DNA of 64,000 nucleotides from Stictocephala bisonia (lineage: Eukaryota > Arthropoda > Insecta > Hemiptera > Membracidae). Positions 35,699 to 47,760 of the stretch are shown here, one piece after another. The notes under the pieces are model-generated. The model searched no databases. It was not told where the DNA came from and was given only the letters and a program-made list of their open reading frames with translations. How positions within the stretch are numbered: position 1 is the first letter of the stretch; every line of letters begins with the position of its first letter. The DNA lies in the NCBI GenBank assembly GCA_035578905.1, contig JAQJVL010001106.1, forward strand, positions 62,001 through 126,000, given 5' to 3'. The translations under genes were made by a program, and so were the position numbers.

Positions 35699-38697
35699 AA
35701 TCATCATCATCATCATCATCATTCATCATTCTTTATTAACATATTCATTTGTACACAACAGTAAACCCTTGTTACAAATATGATGCATTGTCAAATACTA
35801 ATACTAACTTAAAATAATCAACTAATAGAGCTATATAAAGCTAATAGAGTTAATAAAGTTTAAACAATCAATAAAAAATTTAATCTGAGCAAAGTTCCAA
35901 ATATTCTTTTACAGAATAAAAAGAATGTTCCACTAGGTATTTTCTGAGCATTTTTTTAAATTGTTTAAAGCTATTGCACTGTTTTATTTTTATTGGCAGA
36001 TGGTTAAAAAGCCTGACTCCCATATAGAGTGCTCCCTTTTCAAGTTTTGTGGTTTTGTGGATGGGGTAAAATAAAAGGTTTTCGGATCGGGTTTGATTGT
36101 TTGGTTTGGTCAAGGAATTTAGGTTTTTAAAAGTTAACGAGAGAACAGATTGAATATAAGTAGAAGGGACAGTAAGGATACAACTTTGCGTGAAGAGCCC
36201 TCTACATGGGTGCGATCGTCTCAAGCCGAACATTCGTCTGATGATGTTCTTTTGAGACTTGAAGACCTTATCTACCATTTGTGAACTGCCCCAAAAAGCA
36301 ATTCCATAACGCACTAAGCTTTCGAAATATCCTCTATAGACATCAATCAGGACTTCAAAACTGCACGTACCTTTGAGGATGTTTATTGCATAAGATGCAG
36401 AACTCAATTTCTTTAGCAGTTGCTGAATGTGAGTTTTCCATGATAGGGTCTCGTCTATAACGACTCCAAGAAAATTAGTGTCTGAGCAGATAGAAAGTTT
36501 TGAGCCTGAAGTTAGAGGTATTTCACAAACTACTTGCTCAGAGCGGGAAGACAATCGGAAATTCATGGCGGTGGTCTTGGTAGCGTTTAGCAGGAGGCCG
36601 TTTGCTTCAAACCAACAACAACACTCTGTCAATGTGCTAGCTAAATTTGACAGAACACAATCTTTTGACCCACCTGAAACCAAGATGGAAATGTCATCTG
36701 CGTACTTGCACAGTTTTGACTGCCTGTTTTTACAACTCAGGTCATTAATGTACAACAGGAACATAACCGGCGAGAGAATACAACCTTGTGGGACCCCTAC
36801 CTTAGTCTCAAGCCATTCTGAGCCAGATGATAGCCTCTCTGAGTGTGTAATGCTCACCCTCTGCTTTCGGCCTTTCAGAAAGGATTGGATCCAATGCAAC
36901 GGGACCCCTCATACTCCATAATAACTCAGTTTTTCAATCAAAAGGGCATGATCGACACAGTCGAAGGCCTTGGATAGGTCACAGAAGACGCCAATAGTCT
37001 TCTGCAACCCATCCAAAGCCTCGAGGACCTCGTTGGTAAAATCAAACAGAGCTGACTCTGTGGACTTCCCAGGGCGAAAGCCGTGTTGTGAGTCGTCTAA
37101 TACGTTCCATCTATTAAGAAAGGCCGAAAGTCGCAAGAGAAAATTCTTCTCAAAGACCTTAGACAACACTGATACCAGAGAGATTGGGCGGTAATTCTGT
37201 ATCTGAAGACGATCCTGTTTTTTGTGGACAGGTTTAACAATGGTGTATTTGAGTTTTTCAGGGAAGCAGCCAGTAGAGAAAGACAGATTAATTAAGAAAG
37301 CCAAGGGATCAGAGATCTCACGACAGCACACCTTCAGTACATCTGATGACAATTCATCCCAACCCGCTGATCTTTTGGTTTTCAAGGACATAATTGTTTG
37401 AGAGACTTCTTCAGCAGTAGTTGGGGAGAGGAACATGGAGGCTGTAACAGGAGTTTTGGAGTGAACGAGCCTTCCCATTGCAGCTTGGTGAGAAACGGGT
37501 GGTGCTAAGGATATGGGTTCATTGAGGAAAAACCTATTGAAAGCTAGCTCAATGTCTTGCTTATTTGAAACCTTTTGCCCATTTACTACTACTTCATCAA
37601 TTACATGTTTTATTACCTGTTTCCCACATTCACTTTTTACAATTTCCCATGTAACTTTCTGTTTGTTTTCAGCCCCAGCTACTTTACGGTCATTACAGGT
37701 CTTCTTTGCGGCTTTGATTACCTTTTTTAAAACTATACAGTACTTTCTAAAATAATCAGTAAATACAATATTATAGGACTGTTTCACCACTTTGCTCATT
37801 TCTCGTTTTTTGGCCAGAGATATTTTAATCCCTGGAGTTAACCAAGTTTTAGTCAGGTTTTTTTGTACTCTTACAGTACACAATGGGAAATTCTTTTCGA
37901 AAACTCCATTTAAAGCTTGAAGAAAATCTTTAAAACAAGCATCAATATTCTGAGATTGGTGATTGTGTAAGATTGTGGTCCAATCTAAGGAAGCTAAATC
38001 TAGCCTAAAGTTTTTCTTATTTTCTTTTGAAAATAAACGTTTCCTAACAGTCTGGTTTTTGGGTTTCGTTACTCCCAATTTACTGGGGAGTGACGTTATC
38101 TGAGCTGTGTGGTGAGACAGACCTAAGTGTATATTTGCAGTTAGGTTTTCAATAGTTGGGTAGTTTGTGGCCATGTAATCTATCTGTGTTTCTGAGTGTT
38201 CAGTGAAATGAGTAGGGTAGTCAACAAGGGAATTGAATCCGTACGCATTCAACACACAAAATAGATCATGGCTAAACGTCGAGTTCTCAAGCCCATCAAT
38301 ATTAAAGTCACCGCAAATTACCGCACTCTTTTGTGTCAACTCTTTGTTTAGCCTCAAAAAAAGAGATTCCAATGCTTTGAGAAAATCTCGCTTACTAGAG
38401 TCCAGTGTTCTATAAATGCATATTACCAACAGTGACCGCACGCATTTATTGTTTGATATTTCTGCAGCAGAACATTCAAAAGTGCGTTCAACTGCTAGTT
38501 GACAAATGTCACTACGCTCGATAGCACTGAGGCCGCTGCGAACTAAAATACACGTTCCTCCATAAGGAGTGTTTCTACAAAACTGTGATTTTAGTTCAAA
38601 GTTGTCTAGTTTGCTCAAAATATTTAAGTTTTCCAAGGTGAGCCAGTGTTCACCTAAGCATATCACGTCAACTTTGTGTGGGAGTGTAGCAATGTTC
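35699..38697 (-). mobile_element. 5'-truncated CR1/Jockey-like LINE with ATG-repeat tail
   Basis: A minus-strand element runs from within the endonuclease domain (about 38697) to a 3' end with AATAAAGAATGATGA and a short (GAT)n tail (35700-35722). The coding part is almost intact (see the next entry). Its 5' break coincides, within about 10 bp, with the 5' break of another LINE fragment of opposite strand that begins near 38690. Confidence 0.82.
35880..38695 (-). pseudogene. LINE ORF2: endonuclease and reverse transcriptase with one nonsense codon
   Basis: One frame runs from the truncated endonuclease (VDVICLGEHWLT at the 5' edge) to the end of the thumb (35880). It has a single in-frame TGA at 36909-36911, between LIEKLSYYGV and GVPLHWIQSFLKGRKQRV, most simply a CGA-to-TGA change. 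Domains: endonuclease strings GGTCILVRSGL, AVICGDFNID and LSHHTAQI (family Ser-Asp-His, so the Asp is His here). RT strings are SAGWDELSSDVLK, PVHKKQDRLQIQNYRPISLVS, QHGFRPGKST, FCDLSKAFDCVDHALL, VGVPQGCILSPVMFLLY and the catalytic KYADDISILV. Thumb: FLGVVIDETLSW and FGLRRSHPCRGLF. Low decay suggests fairly recent insertion. Confidence 0.85.
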
Positions 38698-40062
38698 TGT
38701 GTTGGAAACGGTAACTAAAATGAAGGATTTGGGCATCATCATGGTTTCAATTCTATATTTTGCAGAACATATACTGCACATATGCAAGAGATCAAATGCC
38801 GTCCTGGGGTTCATAAATAGAGTCTCCAGAAATGGGTTATCTATTGCTACGCTCAAATTCTTCTTTGTTTTACTAGTCTCCCTTATCTGGAGTATGACTC
38901 AATAGGATAGAATCCTTACCAAATTGGTCATTGTTCACTTTTGGAGCGTGTCTAAACGTGATTGCTAAGGCAAATTGGTTCTACTGGGCTATCGGTTTAC
39001 TGATGTGTCCATTGAGCAATTGCGGCTTGATTTACAACTGGCGGCTTGATTCAAAAGTTAGGCGGAATACTTTGGACCTGATATTTTTATTCAAAATTAT
39101 TAATGGCTGAGCCTGTCCTGAACTTCTTGCCCTGTAGATTTCAAAACCAACCTAACTACCAGGTCCCAGGAATTACAGCAGGCGTCACTTTACCACTTCG
39201 TAGTCCATATCTCCTTAGAGCTGACACCATTGTCTCGCCGCAAGTTGATTTCTTTGGGCAATCGGATAATTCCTTCAGGCTTGAGTTGAATAAAAGTCAA
39301 CGAATATTTCTGCATGATTGAATTCTGTTCACACAGTTTATTTGTTCACATCTCAAAAACAATTGTTACCTTAATTCATAGGTTATATTTCTAGTCCTAG
39401 TGAGTGGCTCTGTTGTATATTGTTGTGTAGAATAAGGAAGTTCCATTACTATTATGTTTATTTGTTGTTAGTTATTCATTGCATCTTTCTTCATATATTT
39501 ATTGTTTCTTTAGTCGTACGATACTGTACATAGGTCTACCTTATGTTTGAATATGTTGGATTGTCTAAATGATGAATTTGTACTATATATTGATGACTTT
39601 ATTATTGTTGGTTTTCATTCTTATTGTTATTTTATAATATTGTTCATTATGTTATTATTGCTTATTATGTTATTGTTTTTCATGTTATTGTAATTATAGT
39701 CAGCTGCATCTTATAGCAACTATGTTGTAACAGTGAAAAAGTAAAAAGTGTAAAGCCTTTGCGTGTTGGTAATAGTACAACTGTATATTTTGTTATATTA
39801 TGCTTAGTTTATTTATTCACAGAATCACAGTGAATCATGTTAATTATTTGGTATTTGAACATCATCAACTCATGCTTCTCAGCTATTAATTTTTTTTAAC
39901 TGTTGATAAGTTGAGCTTGTAGGTTGACAGTTGTTTGAGGTTTGCTGCTTACCAACATGGACTATTGTTGTATTTTACTTTTATATCTTGCCAACGTATA
40001 TATTAATTTATAATTGTAATATTTGTAAATGGCTTTGCCCATTAAATAAATGAACATTTTTA
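38690..40062 (+). pseudogene. LINE 3' fragment on the opposite strand
   Basis: The plus strand reads SVLETVTKMKDLGIIM...AEHILHICKRSNAVLGFINR (38693-38820), then SLIWSMTQ. After a shift come PYQIGHCSLLERV-like and LNFLPCRFQNQPNYQVP strings to 39321. This is the thumb and tail of a LINE polyprotein unlike the minus-strand neighbour. The long 3'UTR ends near ATGGCTTTGCCCATTAAATAAATGAACATT (about 40030-40062). There is no catalytic core. The 5' ends of the two elements meet head to head at about 38690-38700. Confidence 0.7.
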
Positions 40063-40138
40063 TTTTGCATGAGGAGTCCTCAAAGCTATCGTATAAAGAC
40101 ATAATTACCATACGTTTGGCAACACTGCATTACTCGTC

Positions 40139-42507
40139 GAACCCATCGAAGTAAATAATACAACTGGAATACTGGGTGGATAGGAATTGACGGATAAAAA
40201 GCGCGACGTTTCTGCAGCCTTCCCCCACCACCATGATGGACCCAACGCAGATGAGACAGTTTCTCAAGCCGTGCACGCGGTTGCGGTTGTTAATACGGTC
40301 CTGGCCGTCTATACAATAGGGTAAGTGCAATTATACTTCTAGATTCGGAATCTGCATTAAATGCAGAATCTGAACGTATAAATATAATATTATTTAAATT
40401 GTAATTCGAATTTTAACAACTGAAAATATATAAAAACTGTTACATCTTGACATTAAAAAGTTACTAAGCGAGGATTTTTTAAATTTTTTGGTCAGAAGCA
40501 AACTTCAAGTGACAAAATTGTAGCTAATGAGATGATCTTCAGCATATAACCAAGCAATTTCAAATAAAATTCGTTAGTCGTGTGTGATGGAGTGATTAAT
40601 AGCGTGACAAGGTTCTTTATAAGTCGCGCCGCGGGCCATCCTTCCTGGTTCCACTGATTTTTTTCGTTTACGGTACTTCCAGAAACTTTCTAAGTACAAT
40701 CAGTACTTATATTAAAGAATCTTTATTACAGGTTACACTACAGGTTTAATACTGTATTATCACCTTCTTGGTAAACCATTTACATACTATGATATTGTAA
40801 ATTAAAATATAAAATGTAGACTACATATACGGGGACTGGTAATCCCCATTAATTGGACTTTGGCAATTATTTTTTTAAATCTAGGAATGAGTATACAATA
40901 AATAAGTTCAAGTTCAAGTTCAAGTTTCTTTATTATGCCAAGAATACAAAATTGTACATGGGCATTTGTCACTTATATACAATACTAATTGTCATTACAA
41001 TACTAAAATAACTCAAAATAACTTAATTTCACTAAAACTAAGGAACATGTTTACCTTACCGGTACCCTAAAGATAGAAAAAAACTCATTCACATTATATA
41101 TAGCTGTCTCTACTAGTTTATCTTTCAAAATTCGTTTGAACTTGACCAATTTTTGTTCTTGTTTTAGGTGGTCTGGTAAATTATTAAATAGACGTATTCC
41201 AGCCTGTAAGAGGTGTCTTTCAGAAAAAGAAGTTTTGTGTTTCGGGATTACCAGATTTAGTTTGTTTCGGAGATTATACTTATGCGAATGGGTGGATGTG
41301 GTAAAAAGTTTTGGATTTTTTTGAGAAATAAAAGGGTTTCTAGAATATAGATGGAAGGGAAAGTTAAAATGCCTTTCTGTTTGAAAATTTGTTTGCAAGA
41401 TTCGGTTTTTTTCAGTCTAAAAATTGCCCTGATGGCTCTTTTTTGGAGCCTGAATAAGTATTCGGTTCTGGTTGATTGAGCACCCCAAACTGGAACACCA
41501 TACATCAGGTGAGGATACATGATACCGTAATATACAGTCAGGAGGAGATTTATGTCTGTAAAAAGGGAAAGCCTTCGCAGGATAAAAATGCCAGAGCTGA
41601 TGGATAGTGACACCTTTTTGATGTGGCTATGGAAGTTAAGGTTCTCATCGATTATAATTCCGAGGAATTTCACACTGTCAGACGATTGTACTTGGGCTTC
41701 GTCCAGGAAACAAGAAAAACCTACCCTGTCATGGCTACGTATGGAATATTCCAATAATGTTGTCTTGCTGGGGTTAGTATTACATAATAGTATTACATTG
41801 AGTTTCATTCAACGGAGCGGACAACCCGGTTTCAATAGTTTCTTCAACTCAACGGCAGCCCAGTACCGGTATTGACATTTATCTTCTATAAATAAATAAA
41901 TTGTATGATCACAATTATAGAATGATTGTATTCTTTAACTTAAATGAACAATTAAAAAATTTAAAATTAATTTAGCTTTACAATGATCGAGTAGCAAAAA
42001 CATTTTAAAGATTGCTGGACTAAGGAGATTGGTGGGACATAAAATCAACCTCGTCACGCTATAATCACTCTACTACAAAATATTTGCACACTTTATTGTA
42101 AATTGCTTGATCACATGTTGAATATCATATCTTTAACTACAGCTTTGTCGCTTAAAGTTTTCTTCTGGCACAAAAAATAAAAAAAATTCTCGCATACTAA
42201 CTTTTTCATGTTACGATTTAATAATTCTTAACTCTTTTTAACTATGGAAATTCTAATTAAAATTAAAAGTAAAATGTATTTATTCCATTGCATTCTGCAT
42301 TTAAGGCAGATTACGAATATATAAATATCATTGTACTTAATCTGTGTTATTGAAGGCTAGGAGCGAGTTAACAACTTCGCGCACCATTCGATGAATTGGC
42401 TCATTTCCGCTGGGTCCATCATGGTAGTGAGGTAAGGCTGCTACAACGGCGCGCTTTCATGAACTCATACTTAGCGTTCCAGTTGAATTATTTACTTCGA
42501 TGGTCAA
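40139..42507. mobile_element. DNA element with about 0.5-kb inverted terminal repeats, host to a nested LINE
   Basis: About 500 bp at the left (40139-40640) recurs inverted at the right (about 42040-42507). Shared strings include CCATCGAAGTAAATAAT, CAACTGGAA, ACCATGATGGACCCA, CATTAAATGCAGAAT, AAGCAATTT and ATAGCGTGACAAGGTT/ATAGCGTGACGAGGTT. The arms differ by many substitutions and small indels, so the element is old. The interior between the arms is mostly a later LINE fragment. No transposase is visible. Long inverted repeats suggest a foldback or MULE-like class, but no clear target duplication was found. Confidence 0.65.
40900..41870 (-). pseudogene. Nested 5'-truncated LINE fragment with AACTTG tail
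   Basis: On the minus strand, 41808 down reads AQVQSSDSVKFLGIIIDENL, YYGIMYPHLMYGVPVWGAQS, LQKRAIRAIFRL and KGILTFPSIYILETLL. A one-base change in the A7 run at about 41314-41321 moves the frame, after which KLFTTSTHSHKYNLRNKLN and LLQAGIRLFNNLPDHLKQ run to the stop at 41051. The 3' end carries a hexamer tail (AACTTG)n at about 40905-40928. This is thumb/tail only, without the catalytic box. It inserted between the arms of the inverted-repeat element. Confidence 0.78.
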
Positions 42508-42872
42508 ACCACATTGTTGTACTTATATGCGCTGGTGAATATACATAGGCATTTGATTTTTGAATATATTCCTTTTATACAGAAATAATTCCTTAATTCC
42601 GCTCAATCCACCGGATAATATATAACGGAATGGTATTTATATTTGCTTGGAAACAAATACTTTGGTTACTGAATCTTTCTCATCCTTCACCTTGAAGTCG
42701 GCCAGCTGATCTTTCGGTTATCTGTTTGTGGTGCTGAATTTGAGATAGCCGTATAGCGAAACATATTGTTGTTTACTTTCGTGTTTCTCTGTTGTTTATT
42801 TATAAAACTACTGATTTCTAAGATAGTTTTAAAATAAAATAAAGTGACTTTTAGTTCCATTTCAATTACCTA
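42508..42872. other. Spacer, nothing recognised
   Basis: AT-rich sequence between two transposon remnants. Confidence 0.45.
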
Positions 42873-43091
42873 CAGCATGGGTTCTCAACATCGCGAAAGA
42901 CTACGTCGAGGGCTGCGGAAGGGTCGTGGAGGCAAAAAACTAAGTCTTTTTCATAACGTTCGGATTCAAATGTCGTTATAAAATAATATGTATGTAAGAG
43001 TAACAGTTTTTATTGGTTAATGTGCAGATTCGGGACCACCTGCATGATTTCGTCTTAATAGTAAAATATTGAACTACATAACATATACAAG

Positions 43092-43134
<43 letters not shown>

Positions 43135-43756
43135 AACTGATGAAGTCTTGTTTTTCTTGTCACCATTCTTGAAAACCCTGATTCGCACAAATACGAAGTT
43201 GTAAATGGAATCACTAGTTTTAAAGCTTGAGACACCAAATCCGGATACACGGTTTAACCCCTAGCTAAAATTTGTCCACATAATCGCTCTTATATAACAA
43301 TTTTTATTTACTGGTCCGTCCTCCATCTTCTTCGTGTTTTTTGCCATGTTCCGGCATTTTTTCTTAGTATCTTCTTCATTACTAAGCAAAAGTAGTGGTA
43401 TAAGTCACAACAAAAATACATATTTGTTATTATACAACAATGAAGTGATTATCACATTGACGAAATCATCAGATTCGATGATTTGATATATGAATATACG
43501 CCAGAAAATATAGAAACCAAAGATTATAAAATATGAACAAAGATTACATACAAAGAAAGAAGACTACATACAAAAGTACATACAAAGAACTATTATGAAA
43601 ACAAAAATTAAAACTGTAAGAGTGATAAGTGGTGGCCATATTTATTTAGTCATTCTGTGGCATTGGACCCCCTCCAATGCAGTTTTTACGGTCTGGGGTC
43701 GCCAAAACTTAAAATGAAAAGGGGGGTCGTAGGTTCAAAAAGGACGAGAACCCCTG
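42873..43756. mobile_element. Probable non-autonomous hAT-like element with long A run
   Basis: The left end is CAGCATGGGTTCTCAACATCGCGAAAG. The right end, on the minus strand, is CAGGGGTTCTCGTCCTTTTTGAACCTACGACCCCCC. The pattern CAGnGGTTCTCAA followed by a GACCCCC block is typical of Charlie-type hAT elements. The flanking octamers (ATTACCTA and ACCTTACA) do not match, so either the ends have drifted or two different remnants lie side by side. A 37-base A run is present at 43096-43132. No transposase frame was seen. Confidence 0.5.
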
Positions 43757-44233
43757 ACCTTACAGCATACAGAGTTGTTCTTTGTGGTTATATTTATTTC
43801 CTCAATACAGAAGTCCATATTATTACAAATTTAAATTATTATGAAAATTACAGGTAAAATAATGTTTGGTAAGGAAAATTGACGTCCTAGATAAGGCTGT
43901 CTACTACAAAATACAGTTAACATAAGTATATTATGTTTACATATTACCGGTGACTCTGAGATCAAATTTAAATTCCTAAACTTTTTCTGTAGTGCCTTTA
44001 AATTCAGAGAACCATATAAATGTACCAATAAATGTAACATAATACAGTAATAGAATTTTTATGTGATGAAAAAACTTCACACTACTTCTCACTAATATAG
44101 GCCTACTTAACACTATTATATTTTGGATGCTATTCGTTATGGAAACTATAATAATGACATCACAATAACAATTGTTAGGTACCAAATATATGTGAACTAA
44201 AATTTAACTAAGCGAATGAAATAATAATTTTGC
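43757..44233. other. AT-rich spacer
   Basis: Nothing recognised. Confidence 0.45.
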
Positions 44234-44826
44234 TCGTATGTCATCCAGATTACACACGTCATCCAGACTAAACACGTCATCCAGACTACACACGTCATCC
44301 AGACTACACACGTCATCCAGACTAAACACGTCATCTAGACCAAACACGTTATCCAGATTAACACGTCATCCAGACTAAACACGTCATCGAGACTAAACAC
44401 GTCATCCAGACTACACACGTCATCCAGACTAAACACGTCATCCAGACTACACACGTCATCCAGACTACACACGTCATCTAGGCCAAACACGTCATCGAGA
44501 CTAAACACGTCATCCAGACTACACACGTCATCCAGACTACACACGTCATCCAGACTACACACGTCATCCAGACTAAACACGTCATCCAGACTACACACGT
44601 CATCCAGACTACACACTTCATCCAGACTACACACGTCATCCAGACTACACACGTCATCCAGATTACACACGTCATCCAGACTACACACGTCATCCAGACT
44701 ACACACGTCATCCAGACTACACACGTCATCCAGACTACACACATCATCCAGACTACACACGTCATCCAGACTACACACGTCATCTAGACCAAACACGTCA
44801 TCAAGACTACACATGTCATCCAGAGT
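44234..44826. repeat. 18-bp minisatellite, about 33 units
   Basis: The unit is CAGACTACACACGTCATC, with variants CTAAACACG, CATCGAGA, CTAGACCAAA and CTAGGCCAAA. Because 18 is a multiple of three, all frames without a stop in the unit stay open. This gives a 197-codon minus-strand frame (44335-44928) of repeated SLDDVC, and shorter frames elsewhere. A one-base deletion at about 44357 ends the register. On the minus strand each unit carries GATGACGTGT, a CRE-like half site. I regard it as a minisatellite rather than a protein gene. Confidence 0.92.
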
Positions 44827-44928
44827 CGTATAATCATTCATATTCACCTTAAAATACTCACAACAGATCTGTCCGTGTCTCACACCTTGATATAAGTACA
44901 ATCTGAGTGATGGTGACAGTTTGTTCAT

Positions 44929-46850
44929 TCTGATAACTAATGAAATGTTGTGTTGAGATATAGATGAAATGAGAAACGTAATACTTTTCTATATCTAAAA
45001 AAGAAGTAAAAAAAACCAACATTTCATGTTTACTTATATTATGCTATTACATAACGGCTTCTATTTCACTAGAATGTTAGAATTTGTTTCCATATTTTAT
45101 TTTTATTATAATGCAGCAATAAATTAAATTTGCTTTACGAATTGAACAAAATTGTTTTATTTCAACGTTTTTATTTCCATGATTTAAAATTGAATGTTTA
45201 GTTTACATCAGTATAGGTTACATTTATACAGTCGTCTAGCCATTTATCATGTCTTTAAACTGTTTAAATTATTACTTCTGAGCATAGTTCAATTCAATTA
45301 TGAATTCCTCACAAGCAATTATTATAAACACTCATAAGAGTTGGTGTCATAAGTTGGTTAGTTGTAAGAGAGGACTTAATAGTCCTAACCTCGCTATTTG
45401 TAAACTTTGTTTTCAATAAAGCCATTTTTCATTTCATTTTCAAGAGAAAAATTCGTAAAATTATAAAGAAGGAGAGATAAGTTTATGCTCACATAACGTA
45501 CTCTTATCGGTTTCATGAAATTATTAATATCAATTAGAACGTGTCAAACTGATATATTTTTATTACATTTTTTATATTATGTAGTTAATTGGAATTGATC
45601 CATTTGAAGGGGGTTGAACTGAAGACTTCCATCCTACTTTTCTTCTAGTATGAGTATCCTTAAGACCAATATTAAATTTTCTCAAATCAAATAAAAACAT
45701 AGCTCTACTGGTATTTCTTTAAAGCGTTTGTCCATAAATCAGTTATAACTATTTAAATTTTTATAAATTCTTGAATAAATGCTTAGATTTTATTGCTTGA
45801 GTTTTTTAATTTGTTGGTTTTTCATTTTTATCAATTTTTGACATTAGAAACAAATTTAAATATGTGTATCATAAACAAAACATAAATTTAAATACGCTAA
45901 GCAATCACCATTTTCCGTTATAGAATGAGAAAATAAACTTAATATTGTCGGAAAAATGTAAGAAAATTGCCACTCCTTAACAAATTATGGAGAATAGTTT
46001 TATGGAGAATAGGTCAAGGAAGGCTTTAATCAAAAAGAAGTAGTCTGTTCTTAATTGAAAAACTACTCATGTAAAGAAAATTATTTAGATATAACAATTT
46101 TAAAATTAAAAAATAAAACTAAAAAATAAAATTATAACTACTTCCAATGGTAATAAATATAGCAAATTTTTGATTAAAAAACTTACTGTTGCACAAGCAT
46201 TGATTCTTTTCTGATGGTATTTTCTTAGATGTCAGACTTGCTACACTAATCTTGTGATAAATGTTTGTTTATGACATTACTTGTATATATTTCTATCAAC
46301 AAGTAACATGTATGCGAAGAATATAAAATATTTTATCTTATTATTTTAATATAATGCTTTAAGTCTGTTTGCATTAAATATTTATTTCATTTACACTATG
46401 GGACACCCCTGCATGCTTCACTTGCCAACCTTGTCGCGTGCTGTGCGAGTACCAGAGTACCAGATCCGGCTGGTAATTTTCACTACAAATAATAGTAGGT
46501 TAACTGTATAACGTAAAATCACAAAATTTGCAATTTCTCATTCACATTACTTGCGTTGTTACCTATTTATTAGTATAAACATCCAGTGATATTTATTAGC
46601 CCATTTTAATCGTATTAATTTTATTTGTTTTTGTTTAACAGCTTAAGACAAACTAAATAATTAAAATATCTGCATTATATTACCGTTGAAACCTTCAAGT
46701 TCAGTATAGCGGTCACACAATCCAATGTTAATAAAACCATGCTTACATTTTTCCCTGATTTATCATCATGAAAGAGATAACCTTCTTACTAGTACAAACA
46801 CCATTTTTTACACTCCAACAGCTGTTATTTAATGCTGTTCCTTGCTAAAA
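44929..46850. other. AT-rich sequence with one probable LINE 3' end
   Basis: At about 45340-45440 the plus strand reads AAGAGAGGACTTAATAGTCC...AATAAAGCCATTTTTCATTTCATTTTC. This resembles a LINE 3' terminus with a CATTT-type tail. Only this terminus is identifiable. The remainder is unassigned. Confidence 0.4.
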
Positions 46851-47760
46851 TAGTATATTTCATAACAAGAGTGGAAAGTGGGGTTTTGCATGTTCGAGAC
46901 TATATGTTTGAAGTGCGAGACTTGTCGAGCACTTCGAATGGTCGAGAACATACAAAACACTTTCACTCGAGTTTTGAACGATACTTTTCACTACACTACT
47001 ATGAGTTTAGCTGTTTTCGTTATGTTTTTACAACCTGCGAAACATCATATTTTCAACAGCTGTCTATTGTTTACTACCGAAAGTAACATTGTTTACAACC
47101 GACAATTTTCCACAGTCAACAACACCTGTTTTTATTCCGTAGTGTAGTGAAAAGTATCGTTCAAAACTCGAGTGAAAGTGTTTTGTATGCTCTCGGCCAA
47201 TTGAAGTGCTCGACAAGTCTCGCACTTCAAACATATGGTCTCGAACATGCAAACCCCCACTTTCCACTCTTGTTATGAAATATACTATTTCACTATACTA
47301 CTATGAGTTTAGCTGTTTTCGTTATGTGTTTACAACCTGCGAAACATCATATTTTCAACAGCTGTCTATTGTTTACTACCGAAAGTAACATTGTTTACAA
47401 CCGAAAATTTTCCACAGTCAACAACACCTGTTTTTATTACGTATTGTAGTGAAAAGTATCGTTCAAAACTCGAGTGAAAGTGTTTTGTATGTTCTCGACC
47501 AATTGAAGTGCTCGACAAGTCTCGCACTTCAAACATATGGTCTAGAACATGCAAAACCCCACTTTCCACTCTTATTATGAAATATACCATTTCACTACAC
47601 TACGGAATAAAAACAGGTGTTGTTGACTGTGGAAAATTTTCGGTTGTAAACAATGTTACTTTCGGTAGTAAACAATAGACAGCTGTTGAAAATATGATGT
47701 TTCGCAGGTTGTAAACACATAACGAAAACAGCTAAACTCATAGTAGTGTAGTGAAAAGTT
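46851..47760. repeat. Alternating inverted array of two roughly 150-bp modules (X Y X' Y X' Y')
   Basis: Module X (46851-46998) holds GAGTGGAAAGTGGGGTTTTGC, TTTGAAGTGCGAGACTTGTC and CTTTCACTCGAG. Module Y (about 46999-47147) holds AGTTTAGCTGTTTTCG, TCAACAGCTGTCTATTG and CAACACCTGTTTTTATT. X recurs inverted at 47142-47292 and 47444-47592. Y recurs directly at about 47300-47448 and inverted at 47600-47759. Every junction carries a form of TTTCACTACACTAC. Copies are well over 90 percent alike. The layout can fold into large hairpins. Short frames within it are by-products. Confidence 0.88.

Noticed and set aside
36478..38415. Plus-strand frames over the LINE at 35.9-38.7 kb
   Set aside because: Antisense shadows of the minus-strand RT/endonuclease frame.
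38660..38710. Twin-priming inversion as explanation of the head-to-head LINEs
   Set aside because: The two sides encode different LINE families, so a single twin-primed insertion does not fit.
38668..38856. Minus-strand 62-codon frame next to the LINE
   Set aside because: It is antisense to a recognisable LINE thumb fragment on the plus strand.
44335..44928. 197-codon open frame of repeated SLDDVC on the minus strand
   Set aside because: It is a by-product of an 18-bp repeat that lacks stops. Other frames are open too, and the register is broken by a one-base deletion at one end.
46832..47590. Set of 60-90 codon frames in both directions
   Set aside because: They follow the inverted X/Y modules and have no independent support.
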